Positions 12,212 through 19,425 of a stretch of DNA of 19,433 nt are shown here, one piece after another. Source of the stretch: Candidatus Omnitrophota bacterium (lineage in GTDB: Bacteria > Omnitrophota > Gorgyraeia > Zapsychrales > Zapsychraceae); NCBI GenBank assembly GCA_018399915.1, contig JAGYNW010000013.1:1-19433 (forward strand), given 5' to 3'. The notes under the pieces were generated by a model that made no database searches, was not told where the DNA came from, and was given only the letters and a program-made list of their open reading frames with translations. The number at the start of each line of letters is the position of its first letter. Positions within the stretch are counted from its first letter, which is position 1. The translations under genes were made by a program, and so were the position numbers.

Positions 12212-14560
12212 ATGCGAACAATAAGTCAAAAAACAGTAAAAAAAAGTTTATGGTTAATTATTTTCGCCTTTTTTATTTTTTCTCCCGTTCAAGGGTTGGC
12301 GCAAGAAATGGATGTCATGACCGCGGCCACGCGGAAGACGAATAAGATTCCTTCTTCAGAACTGGTGCGCATGGCGTGGGAGGCATCCAGCAAGTCAGAC
12401 ATTAAAGAACTCAATCGGGTTGTGACCTTGTGCTTGGAATTATATGAAGATGAAGCCAAAAGGCTTCAGTCGGAGTTAAATACTTTTCCGAAATTGAAAG
12501 AAGCGGATCAATATCAGGTTTTAAATGATGTGGGCACATGCCTTTTTATTCAGGCGGAACTTTTGATGAATACAGGGCAAACCGAGCTTGCCATTGAGGC
12601 TTTTGAAAATGTTATTGAGGAATATCCTTTGTCCCAGTCCTGGGATCCTTCAAGGGGGAGTTTTTGGTCTATCGCAGAAAAGAGCCAGGTGAGTATCGAT
12701 AGGTTGGAAGGGCGCTTCAAAGGGGCTCAATTTGCTCAAAAGACAGAGAGGACATTTCCGAGACTGCATACGATAGCTGAATCGAAGATTGTGGATTATA
12801 CCAAATACGGGGAGTTTGAGAATGTGGGAACCGAAGATTACCGGTACCGCATCACAGATCTGGAAGGGCTGGCCGCAGCTGTCGGTGAAGGGATTTATCC
12901 CAACACCTCCAGTGTTTATAATAATCCCCGTTATAAGCAGCTGAGGGAGCAAGGCCGGCTGAAAGGCGATCATTGGGATTTCGTCAACAGCGAAGATCTT
13001 GAGGCTGCTTATTTTAAATGGGTCACTGCGCATGAACCCTGGGGTGTGCGGCTTTTTTATATCGGTTTGATCTTTGAAAAATCTCAAATGTATCATGCCG
13101 CCTTGCGGGCTTATCACGCTTTGGTTGTGCATTTCCCCAAAACAGTGGCCAGTACTTATTGGCAAACCCCTTGGTATCCTTCGCAAGCGGCTATTGCCAA
13201 GATCCGGTATATCCTGCTTTCACACCCGGAATTGGAACTTTATGATAAATGGATGAAAGTGAAAGTAGAAAATGGATTTGATAATGATCCGGATAATGAT
13301 AAATTTATTGTTTACCCCGGAAGAATATTGAAGAAAGGGGCGGTGGAAAAGGTTAAAGATGTTTTTGGTTTCGAAAAAAAAGCGGAATTGGGCAATGTTA
13401 AAAGAAGATTGGGCAACGGAGATGTGCGATTGGAACAATATGAGAACGGGCATTGGAAGCTTTTAGTGAATGACGAGCCCTATGTTATCCACGGGATCAC
13501 TTATGACCCTACCCGCGTAGGAGAAACCCCGGATAAGGGAACTCTTGAGAACTGGATGGAACAAGATACAAATGAGAACGGTTTGCCCGACGGTCCGTAT
13601 GATACCTGGGTGGATAAGAACCACAATAACCGGCAGGATGAAAATGAGCCGACAGTTGGGGATTTTCATTTAATGAAGGAGATGGGTATTAATACCTTGC
13701 GTTTTTATCACATTCCTACCACTCCGGATAAAGAAGTTTTGCGAGCAATGCATGAGAAATTCGGATTCAGGGTCATCCTGGGTGATTTTATCGGAAAATA
13801 CGCTATCGGTTCCGGTGCGACCTGGAGTGAAGGTACGGATTATGAAAATAAAGATCATCGCAGAGAGATGATGGCCACGGTTAAAAAGATGGTGATGGAG
13901 TACAAAGATGAGCCTTGGCTCTTGATGTGGCTTTTGGGTAATGAGAATAATTACGGTGTGGCGAGTAATGCGGATAAAAAACCCAAGGCGTATTTTCAAT
14001 TTGCCAATGAGGTGGCCAAGATGATCAAATCCATTGATCCGAATCATCCGGTTGCTCTTTGTAACGGGGATACCCTTTTTCTGGATATATATGCCAAGCA
14101 TGCGCCGGATATTGATATTTTTGCCGCCAATGTGTATCGCGGAAATTACGGGTTCGGCTCTTTTTGGGAGCAGGTATTTGATGCTACCGGAAAAGCCGCG
14201 TTCATCACGGAATACGGATGTCCTTCTTACGCGGAATTTTTGACCCGGGAAGAGGCGGAACAGGCGCAATCCGATTATCTGAAAGGGAATTGGATGGACA
14301 TTGAAGAAAATATGGCGGGCAGTTCCCGTGGGATCGGGAATGCCTTAGGCGGCGTTGTCTTTGAATGGGTGGATGAATGGTGGAAGAATTATGATCCGTA
14401 TACCCATGATACTGAGTCCGACGCGATCGGTCCATTCCCCGGCGGGTATTATTATGAAGAGTGGTTCGGGCTTACCGGGCAAGGGGATGGCTCCAAGAGT
14501 CCTTTTTTAAGGCAACTCAAAAAAAGTTATTTTACTTATAAGGAATTGTGGAACAAGTAG
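12212..14560 (+). CDS. Exported clan GH-A glycoside hydrolase with N-terminal TPR-like module
   Basis: A 782-residue secreted or periplasmic enzyme. Signal peptide: residues 1-30, likely cut after GLA. Residues 45-165 form a helical TPR-like module also found twice in the next gene, ending in the W-rich stretch QSWDPSRGSFW. A degenerate related unit occupies about 262-338. A small beta region (about 395-430) leads to the (beta/alpha)8 barrel starting at YVIHGITYDPTR. Catalytic residues by clan GH-A rules are acid/base E578 in LLGNEN (Asn before Glu, as the clan requires) and nucleophile E667 in FITEYG. The fold resembles the GH2 C-terminal barrel, with GH5 or GH72-like alternatives; I cannot assign the family or substrate. 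An Asp/Asn-rich insert at 450-480 looks calcium-binding. AAAGGG at 12198-12203 precedes ATG 12212 by 8 bases. Context suggests it makes the oligosaccharides imported by the preceding ABC system. Confidence 0.82.
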   Translation: MRTISQKTVKKSLWLIIFAFFIFSPVQGLAQEMDVMTAATRKTNKIPSSELVRMAWEASSKSDIKELNRVVTLCLELYEDEAKRLQSELNTFPKLKEADQYQVLNDVGTCLFIQAELLMNTGQTELAIEAFENVIEEYPLSQSWDPSRGSFWSIAEKSQVSIDRLEGRFKGAQFAQKTERTFPRLHTIAESKIVDYTKYGEFENVGTEDYRYRITDLEGLAAAVGEGIYPNTSSVYNNPRYKQLREQGRLKGDHWDFVNSEDLEAAYFKWVTAHEPWGVRLFYIGLIFEKSQMYHAALRAYHALVVHFPKTVASTYWQTPWYPSQAAIAKIRYILLSHPELELYDKWMKVKVENGFDNDPDNDKFIVYPGRILKKGAVEKVKDVFGFEKKAELGNVKRRLGNGDVRLEQYENGHWKLLVNDEPYVIHGITYDPTRVGETPDKGTLENWMEQDTNENGLPDGPYDTWVDKNHNNRQDENEPTVGDFHLMKEMGINTLRFYHIPTTPDKEVLRAMHEKFGFRVILGDFIGKYAIGSGATWSEGTDYENKDHRREMMATVKKMVMEYKDEPWLLMWLLGNENNYGVASNADKKPKAYFQFANEVAKMIKSIDPNHPVALCNGDTLFLDIYAKHAPDIDIFAANVYRGNYGFGSFWEQVFDATGKAAFITEYGCPSYAEFLTREEAEQAQSDYLKGNWMDIEENMAGSSRGIGNALGGVVFEWVDEWWKNYDPYTHDTESDAIGPFPGGYYYEEWFGLTGQGDGSKSPFLRQLKKSYFTYKELWNK
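12344..12706 (+). repeat. W-rich TPR-like module, copy in the hydrolase
   Basis: Encodes residues 45-165 of the hydrolase. It aligns by eye with both units of the next gene: LVRMAW, then CLELYEDEAKRLQ, VLNDVGTCLFIQAE, AIEAFENVIEEYP and SQSWDPSRGSFW. Confidence 0.7.
12995..13225 (+). repeat. Degenerate second TPR-like unit in the hydrolase
   Basis: Encodes about residues 262-338. The pattern HAALRAYHALVVHFP, then W, then WYPSQAAIAKIRYIL mirrors the second half of the module (EAMEAFKKLVDEY, W, FWKPAEAAKEKM). Similarity is weak and judged by eye. Confidence 0.4.
13559..13651 (+). other. Predicted calcium-binding Asp/Asn loops inside the hydrolase
   Basis: Encodes residues 450-480. Two loops, DTNENGLPD (452-460) and DKNHNNRQDENE (468-479), have the D-x-N-x-N spacing of EF-hand, dockerin or thrombospondin-type-3 calcium loops. 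They lie between the first barrel strand and helix. Confidence 0.55.
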
Positions 14561-14604
14561 TTATTGAAAATTTCAAGAAAAAGCGGATTTTTTCGGCATA
14601 AAGT

Positions 14605-14634
14605 TTGGCAAAAAGCATAAAAATGTTGTATATT
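14605..14634 (+). promoter_or_regulatory. Promoter of the duplicated-module gene
   Basis: TTGGCA (14605-14610), 18 bases, TATATT (14629-14634). It leaves a leader of about 65 bases before ATG 14708. Confidence 0.55.
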
Positions 14635-14692
14635 TTGTAAAACACATTTGTTCCACAAGAACAAGACGATCACATTAAGTATCAATTCAATC

Positions 14693-14700
14693 AGAGGAGG
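14693..14700 (+). promoter_or_regulatory. Very strong ribosome site deciding the start at 14708
   Basis: AGAGGAGG lies 7 bases before ATG 14708. It rules out the in-frame upstream ATG at 14648, which would also spoil the signal peptide. Confidence 0.8.
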
Positions 14701-14707
14701 TTGGTGT

Positions 14708-15571
14708 ATGAAGAAAGCGTTTTTGGTGTTAATGGTAATGGTGGCAGGCGTAGGATTCCTGAATCCCACCTCGGCAGTTGCTTACAATTTTGGAGATTTC
14801 AAGTCCGAGACCCTGGTCAGTAAAGCCTGGGCTGCGTTAAAAGCAGAAGACCTGGAGGGGGTTTTGGTTTATACAAATAAATGTCTGGAGCTTTACGCCG
14901 AGGAAGCCAAAAAGATGCAGGCGAGCCTTGACGATTATCCTGAGGGCGCCAATGAGGACATTTTTGCTTATTGGGCGTTAAATGATGTGGCAACCGCATT
15001 GTTTATTCAGGGAGAAGCCTATCGAAGAGCTGATAAAAAAGAGGAAGCGATGGAAGCCTTCAAGAAATTAGTCGATGAATATACTTATGGACAGGCCTGG
15101 GATACTAACGGCTGGTTCTGGAAGCCCGCCGAAGCGGCAAAGGAAAAAATGGCCATGCTGGATTCTGGATCTGTTTTGGACTTTGGCGATTATTCCTCAT
15201 CATTCTTAACGACCCAGGGCTGGAAGACCCTGGATGATGTTGAAGATGAAAACAGCGCGGTTTTTACTTATACCAATAAAGTCTTGAGCCTTTATGAAGA
15301 TAAGGCCAAATCCATGCAGGAATCTTTAAATGAATATCCCTGGCAGTCACGAGAGGTTATCTTTAATTATTGGGCCTTGAATGATGTCGGGACATCGCTT
15401 TTTATCCAGGGCCAGGCCTATAAAAAGATCGGCAAGAATAAAGAAGCCAGGGAAGCCTATGAAAAACTGATCAATGATTATTTTTATGCGCAAAGCTGGG
15501 ACCCGCAAGGCTGGTTTTGGAAGCCCGCTGAAGCCGCTCATGAAGCCTTAGATGAGATTGGCGAGATTTAG
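14708..15571 (+). CDS. Exported protein of two tandem W-rich TPR-like modules
   Basis: A 287-residue secreted or periplasmic protein with signal peptide 1-25 (cut after SAVA, before YNFGD). The rest is two copies of one roughly 125-residue unit, residues 28-151 and 159-287. Each unit begins FGD, has a first helical pair with AW...YTNK...LSLY or CLELY, then YWALNDV(A/G)T(A/S)LFIQG, a clear TPR repeat with (E)AxEAxxKLIxDY, and ends in W-D-x-x-G-W-F-W-K-P-A-E-A-A. The same unit is at the N-terminus of the preceding hydrolase. There is no lipobox or membrane helix beyond the signal. It has its own promoter, a near-ideal ribosome site and a strong terminator 40 bases after the stop, which suggests a separately and perhaps highly expressed protein. 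Function unknown; a periplasmic scaffold or saccharide-binding partner of the hydrolase is speculation from context. Confidence 0.85.
   Translation: MKKAFLVLMVMVAGVGFLNPTSAVAYNFGDFKSETLVSKAWAALKAEDLEGVLVYTNKCLELYAEEAKKMQASLDDYPEGANEDIFAYWALNDVATALFIQGEAYRRADKKEEAMEAFKKLVDEYTYGQAWDTNGWFWKPAEAAKEKMAMLDSGSVLDFGDYSSSFLTTQGWKTLDDVEDENSAVFTYTNKVLSLYEDKAKSMQESLNEYPWQSREVIFNYWALNDVGTSLFIQGQAYKKIGKNKEAREAYEKLINDYFYAQSWDPQGWFWKPAEAAHEALDEIGEI
14789..15160 (+). repeat. W-rich TPR-like module, first copy in the small exported protein
   Basis: Encodes residues 28-151, ending in QAWDTNGWFWKPAEAAKEKM. Clearly homologous to the copy at 15182-15568, including nucleotide similarity across the GWFWKPAEAA stretch. 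Confidence 0.85.
15182..15568 (+). repeat. W-rich TPR-like module, second copy in the small exported protein
   Basis: Encodes residues 159-287, with YWALNDVGTSLFIQGQAY and the ending QSWDPQGWFWKPAEAAHEAL. Closer to the first copy than to the hydrolase module. Confidence 0.85.
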
Positions 15572-15611
15572 TTGACTTCTTAGGCCGGATAGCATAAAAT
15601 ATTTTTTTGTT

Positions 15612-15645
15612 TTCGCCCCGTTCTTTTTTAGCGGGGCGAATTTTT
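15612..15645 (+). terminator. Intrinsic terminator after the duplicated-module gene
   Basis: Perfect 9-base GC-rich stem TTCGCCCCG (15612-15620) and CGGGGCGAA (15632-15640), 11-base loop, then TTTTT. It works on the plus strand only and starts 40 bases after the stop at 15571. Confidence 0.9.
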
Positions 15646-15700
15646 AGTTATTTATTATGAAAAGTTAAGAAAGAAGAGAAGAAGAAAGGTGTATGTCTAA

Positions 15701-16423
15701 ATGAAGTTAAGATATTGTGTTTTTGTTTTCATCTTTATTTTAATGGCAGGGTGCAAAAGTTCCAGTGAGAAGGGGCCTGCGTCTCAAGGCAATATAGGCG
15801 CAAAGTCATCCGCTGTGACAGCTGGCGAAAAGTCCGGACCAAAAGATCCGGTTGGGGAGGGAGCGGAAATTGTTGCCGGGACCGGAGAGCAAGAGGAACC
15901 GGCTTTTAAGCCTTTTAATATTTACAGGGATAAAGGGACCCGGGATAATCATTATGTGCCTTCAGGATTTATGGGTGATACCGAATGTGTCATCTTTGAT
16001 GATACCTGGCAGAAGGATTGTCAGCAAGGATCCAGCTGCATAAAGATCACTTATGATGTCAAATGCTCAAGAGACAACCAGAAGTGGGTCGGCGTTTATT
16101 GGCTTAATCCGCCCAATAATTGGGGCAAAAGTAAAGGCGGGTATGATCTGACCGGTGCAACGAAACTGGTTTTTTGGGCAAAGGGCGAATCCGGAGGGGA
16201 ACAGATCATGGAATTCACGGTCGGCGGTATCGGCGGGGATTATCCTGATTCGGATTTGGTGGTTATCGGGCCGGTTATCCTTTCTTCGGAATGGAAGCAA
16301 TACACGGTTGATCTCAGGGGCAGGGATTTGTCTTATATTAGCGGCGGATTTTCCTGGACAACATCCGAGGATGTTAATCCCGGCAAGTGCGTGTTTTATC
16401 TGGATAATATCCGGTTTGAATAG
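15701..16423 (+). CDS. Lipoprotein with C-terminal carbohydrate-binding-like domain
   Basis: A 240-residue lipoprotein. The signal peptide ends in the lipobox LMAGC with Cys18, followed by Lys, so outer-membrane or surface placement is possible. Residues 19-70 are a low-complexity Ser/Gly/Glu linker. Residues 72-240 look like a beta-sandwich of the CBM/CIA30 style: CVIFDDTWQ, SSCIKITYDV, WVGVYWLNPPNNWG, YDLTGATKLVFWAKG, EFTVGGIGGDYPD, EWKQYTVDLRG and, at the end, CVFYLDNIRFE. This closing strand pattern is typical of galactose-binding-like carbohydrate modules. Five Cys (96, 107, 113, 122, 230) could form disulfides after export. AGAAAGG lies about 10 bases before ATG 15701. It follows a strong terminator, so it needs its own promoter, which I cannot identify in the 55 bases between. 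Likely role: holding saccharide at the cell surface; ligand unknown. Confidence 0.75.
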   Translation: MKLRYCVFVFIFILMAGCKSSSEKGPASQGNIGAKSSAVTAGEKSGPKDPVGEGAEIVAGTGEQEEPAFKPFNIYRDKGTRDNHYVPSGFMGDTECVIFDDTWQKDCQQGSSCIKITYDVKCSRDNQKWVGVYWLNPPNNWGKSKGGYDLTGATKLVFWAKGESGGEQIMEFTVGGIGGDYPDSDLVVIGPVILSSEWKQYTVDLRGRDLSYISGGFSWTTSEDVNPGKCVFYLDNIRFE

Positions 16424-16465
16424 GCGAGAGCCAGATTCTTTTGGTCGATTTGTTTTGCAAAGCGC

Positions 16466-17407
16466 CTAGGCGCCCAGTAAGGCCCTTATGGTAATCCGGG
16501 CGGTTTCCATGATGCCTTTGGAGCGGGTGCGGAGGTTATCGTATTCATTGAAGAAAACAGTGTATTGATCTTCAAACATCTTATCGGTTATTCCCCGTTT
16601 CTTTTTAGGTTCTTTTATTTCCCGCCATAATAAAGAAAGCATCCTTTCGATTCTTTCTATCTGATCGATGCAAGAGCGGTAATCCCTGAAGGATTTATTG
16701 TCAGACAAACTTCCCAGGGGGGATATGGAAATATGGTATTTCCATTTGGCCTGTTCAAAGTCCCAGCATTTGATGAGAAAGTTCAATGTTTGCTCATAAG
16801 CGAAATTTCGGTTATTAATCAGAAGTTCGCGCAAGACTTCTGTTTTGATATTGAGGAACTCGGATCGTGGCCGGTGCAGTGGCAGAGAGCGGATGCTCTG
16901 TGAGATCTCGGGAAACCAGTTGGCCAAAAGCGCGTAAGATCCGTAGGTATCAACCAGGCTTTTTGAGCTGTATTTATTTCCTGTGCCAAAGTCGCCGATA
17001 GCGATATCCGATGTGGTATTTTCAAAAAAATTTTTGAGATTTTCATAAAATTCCACATCCTCTTTCACATAGTCCAGATCCCCGGGAACCTGGATGATGC
17101 GGTCGGCTTCCGGATAATTATCCAGGACATAACCCCATCCGGCCAGCCATGTCTGGCAGGTATCTACAGACCATGTCTGCACGACTTCAAGTGTTTCGTA
17201 GCGATCATCGTTTACAAATGAGGCGGCATCGCCCCGTATGACCGTGTCCCGTGGCAACATAACAATGGGCCTGGGGTCGATCTCTTTGCATCGTTCTACC
17301 GTCCACCAAAAATACCACTGGCATTGGTCATTATTCTCGTAGCCCCGGTAAGGAAAAATAATTACGGGTTTAGAATTTATTATTTTTTCAGAATTTTCTT
17401 TTGTCAT
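16466..17407 (-). CDS. Unknown protein, possibly glycosyltransferase-like
   Basis: A 313-residue soluble protein without signal peptide or membrane helix. I do not recognise the family. The N-terminal part starts PVIIFPYRGYENN (14-26), followed by alternating strand and helix, and VPGDLDYV at 107-114 contains a D-x-D as in metal-dependent GT-A enzymes. IAIGDFGTGNKYSSKS (136-150) and PRSEFLNIKTEVLREL (180-195), then FAYEQTLNFL (202-211), resemble the acceptor side and the 'x-x-E' catalytic helix of such enzymes. The C-terminal 80 residues are helical and charged. This points to a cytoplasmic sugar-transfer enzyme only as a weak inference. ATG 17407 has no clear ribosome site. It converges with the lipoprotein gene (42-base gap) and follows the symporter terminator, so it needs its own promoter, not identified. 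Confidence 0.7.
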   Translation of the reverse strand: MTKENSEKIINSKPVIIFPYRGYENNDQCQWYFWWTVERCKEIDPRPIVMLPRDTVIRGDAASFVNDDRYETLEVVQTWSVDTCQTWLAGWGYVLDNYPEADRIIQVPGDLDYVKEDVEFYENLKNFFENTTSDIAIGDFGTGNKYSSKSLVDTYGSYALLANWFPEISQSIRSLPLHRPRSEFLNIKTEVLRELLINNRNFAYEQTLNFLIKCWDFEQAKWKYHISISPLGSLSDNKSFRDYRSCIDQIERIERMLSLLWREIKEPKKKRGITDKMFEDQYTVFFNEYDNLRTRSKGIMETARITIRALLGA

Positions 17408-17594
17408 TATATGCTCAATTTTTTGATAAATTTTTTAGATTAGGAAAAGTAAATAGATTTTAATAAAAGCAAAAAACTCTTAAAATGTGTAATCTTATTT
17501 AAACATATGAGGAGAGCAAATTCAATGCATTTCTTGAAGGGCAGTATAATTTGATTTATTGACGGCGAGATTAGATCATTGTGAATTATTAAAC

Positions 17595-17642
17595 AAAGAA
17601 GGGATACAGTCTTAATTGAAATTAAGCATGTATCCCTTCTTT
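17595..17642 (-). terminator. Strong hairpin terminator of the symporter gene
   Basis: Perfect 14-base outer stem, AAAGAAGGGATACA (17595-17608) with TGTATCCCTTCTTT (17629-17642), and an inner stem CTTAAT/ATTAAG around TGAA, separated by a 2x2 internal loop. On the minus strand it starts 7 bases after the symporter stop and is followed by TTTGTTTAAT. A run of eight T after it on the plus strand makes it potentially bidirectional. Confidence 0.85.
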
Positions 17643-17649
17643 ATTTTTT

Positions 17650-19425
17650 TTAAGCCTTTCCGCGCCTTGCTTCTAATTTTTTTCGCACTTCATGAGCTTT
17701 TTCTTCTGTCATATCAAAGCTTTTGATAATATAAAGCGCAATGATCGATGTCACGATCGGAATAGACACATCCCAGATACGCATCCAAAGTAATGTGTCA
17801 GCAGTTTGTTGCAGCTGCAACTCTGGTTTGAATCCGGTACCTGCCAGCATGGCCCCACCGATCAAAGAAGCCATAGCCAAACCCAGTTTCACCATCCACC
17901 AGTACACCGCGCTGAACATTCCTTCCCGGCGCTGTCCGGTTTCCAGTTCATCAAGGTCACAGACGTCAGCGACCATTGATAGAATGATGGTAAAAAGCGA
18001 GCCTAGCCCAAAGACAATCAGTGGCGCACAGGCTAATAGTAAATAGTGCTCTTGGGCAACCATCCCGCAAGCCTTGAAAAAGTTGGTAATCTCCGATGAA
18101 CTTCCAAAACCGCTGGCTGCCGCCAGTTCCCAGAGCTTACTGCTTGATTCATGGACTTGATTGTAACCGACCCATTTCATCCCATATCCGATAATGGAAA
18201 TAGGAATGGTAACAAAAAAGGCACCTTTTTTCCCCAGCTTTCTGGAAAGCCATGGGATAAACGCAACAACAGCAACGGTACAAATAGCGCTGAATGATCC
18301 ATAGATCCCTAATAATTTACTGCCGGCGTTTTGCGCAAGCCCGAAATCCGGGGCATTTTTAAAGACATAATGCCAAATAACAAAAAGGATGAACGTGGAG
18401 CTGAGCATAAAACCATTAAAAATTAAAAATGTCGTTGCACAAAGTTTTACAAAAGGCTTGTTTTTAAAACTTAGGCCAATATTGTCGAACATGTCTCGAA
18501 GCACGGGAAATGCGTAAAGAAAATGAAATAGTTCCCGTGACACAAGAACAGATAGCATAAAAATCGGAAGTAAGAGCTTCAACGAATATTGTGAAAGATT
18601 TAAAGGGAAATAAGAAATGCTAAAAATAATAAGTGAAACAATGGCGGATATGAGAAAGACTTTTGTTATAAATTTCTTGGAATTGAGATCCTCTAATAAA
18701 TGAGTTTTAAACTGGCCGCCTGGCTTTATGGGCACGGGAAGTTTATGGGCAAAAGGTTCTTTGTTGAATAACGCCGGAAGAACTCCGAACGCGATGATAA
18801 CAACTCCAATGATTATCGCAACAGTTCGTGCTCCAAGGACAAGATCTGTTGCGCCTGTTTCTGGATTTTTGAATTCACCCATGATGGTCCAAGCCCAGGG
18901 AGCCAGCAGCCAAGGTACTTGCGCAAACGCGCGGCTCCAACTTTGAAGAGTTGTGCGCTCGTGATAATCCGGTGTCATTTCATAGCCTAATGCGATCCAC
19001 GGGATCGAATAACACGTAAAAGCTGCGAAAAAGAGAACCTGAAAGATCAAAAAGTACCAACTATTAAAGGTCGTGCCATTTTCAGGGTGAAGCTGGAACA
19101 TGAAAATGTAACAGATGCCTGCAGCGATAGCTCCAAAAAAGATAAAAGGACGACGGCGTCCCCAGCGTGTACGCGCGTTATCTGAACTGAATCCGACAAC
19201 CGGATCGATGATCGCATCGAAAATCCGCGGGACACATCCAATGAGGCCGACAACAAAGGGATTGATCTGCAAACCGACAATTAAAATAGCAACCATTTGC
19301 CCGATCCAGGCCGCTTGACTGTCATTGGCCATAGAGCCTAAGCCATAAATGAATTTTTGAAATATTGGAATGCGGTCTTCAGGGGCAGTTTTGTAATGGA
19401 CTGGTTTTTTCTTTGCTTCTGACAT
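17650..19425 (-). CDS. GPH-family (MelB-like) sugar:cation symporter, long form
   Basis: A 591-residue inner-membrane transporter of the major facilitator superfamily, expected to import glycosides, pentosides or hexuronides with Na+ or H+. Family signatures: the N-terminal DAIIDPVVGFSSDNARTRWG with RRRPFI (70-95) after the first helices, YSIPWIALGYEM (139-150), and near the end MVADVCDLDELETGQRREG (484-502) followed by MFSAVYWWMVKLG. It is 90-140 residues longer than usual GPH proteins (450-500). The excess includes two extra hydrophobic segments between helices 6 and 7 (about 255-275 and 283-298) and a long loop at about 420-460. Complete: ATG at 19425-19423 is preceded by GGAAG at the window edge. 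Its promoter lies outside. Proximity to the ABC saccharide locus suggests a second uptake route; substrate unknown. Confidence 0.9.
   Translation of the reverse strand: MSEAKKKPVHYKTAPEDRIPIFQKFIYGLGSMANDSQAAWIGQMVAILIVGLQINPFVVGLIGCVPRIFDAIIDPVVGFSSDNARTRWGRRRPFIFFGAIAAGICYIFMFQLHPENGTTFNSWYFLIFQVLFFAAFTCYSIPWIALGYEMTPDYHERTTLQSWSRAFAQVPWLLAPWAWTIMGEFKNPETGATDLVLGARTVAIIIGVVIIAFGVLPALFNKEPFAHKLPVPIKPGGQFKTHLLEDLNSKKFITKVFLISAIVSLIIFSISYFPLNLSQYSLKLLLPIFMLSVLVSRELFHFLYAFPVLRDMFDNIGLSFKNKPFVKLCATTFLIFNGFMLSSTFILFVIWHYVFKNAPDFGLAQNAGSKLLGIYGSFSAICTVAVVAFIPWLSRKLGKKGAFFVTIPISIIGYGMKWVGYNQVHESSSKLWELAAASGFGSSSEITNFFKACGMVAQEHYLLLACAPLIVFGLGSLFTIILSMVADVCDLDELETGQRREGMFSAVYWWMVKLGLAMASLIGGAMLAGTGFKPELQLQQTADTLLWMRIWDVSIPIVTSIIALYIIKSFDMTEEKAHEVRKKLEARRGKA

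Noticed and set aside
13670..14269. Open frame of 199 codons on the minus strand inside the hydrolase
   Set aside because: Antisense shadow of the conserved catalytic barrel; composition is typical of a shadow frame.
16462..16473. Perfect palindrome GCGCCTAGGCGC at the end of the 313-residue gene
   Set aside because: It has no loop and no U-tract, so it is a poor terminator; it overlaps the stop codon and may be chance.
17408..17594. TATAAT overlapping the start of the 313-residue gene as a leaderless promoter
   Set aside because: The hexamer overlaps the ATG itself, so transcription would start inside the gene; no matching -35 was found.
17495..17651. Possible small RNA or short peptide on the plus strand ending at the hairpin with a T8 run
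   Set aside because: GGAG before ATG 17525 opens a frame of only a few codons and no good -35/-10 pair precedes it; the hairpin is explained as the symporter terminator read from the other strand.
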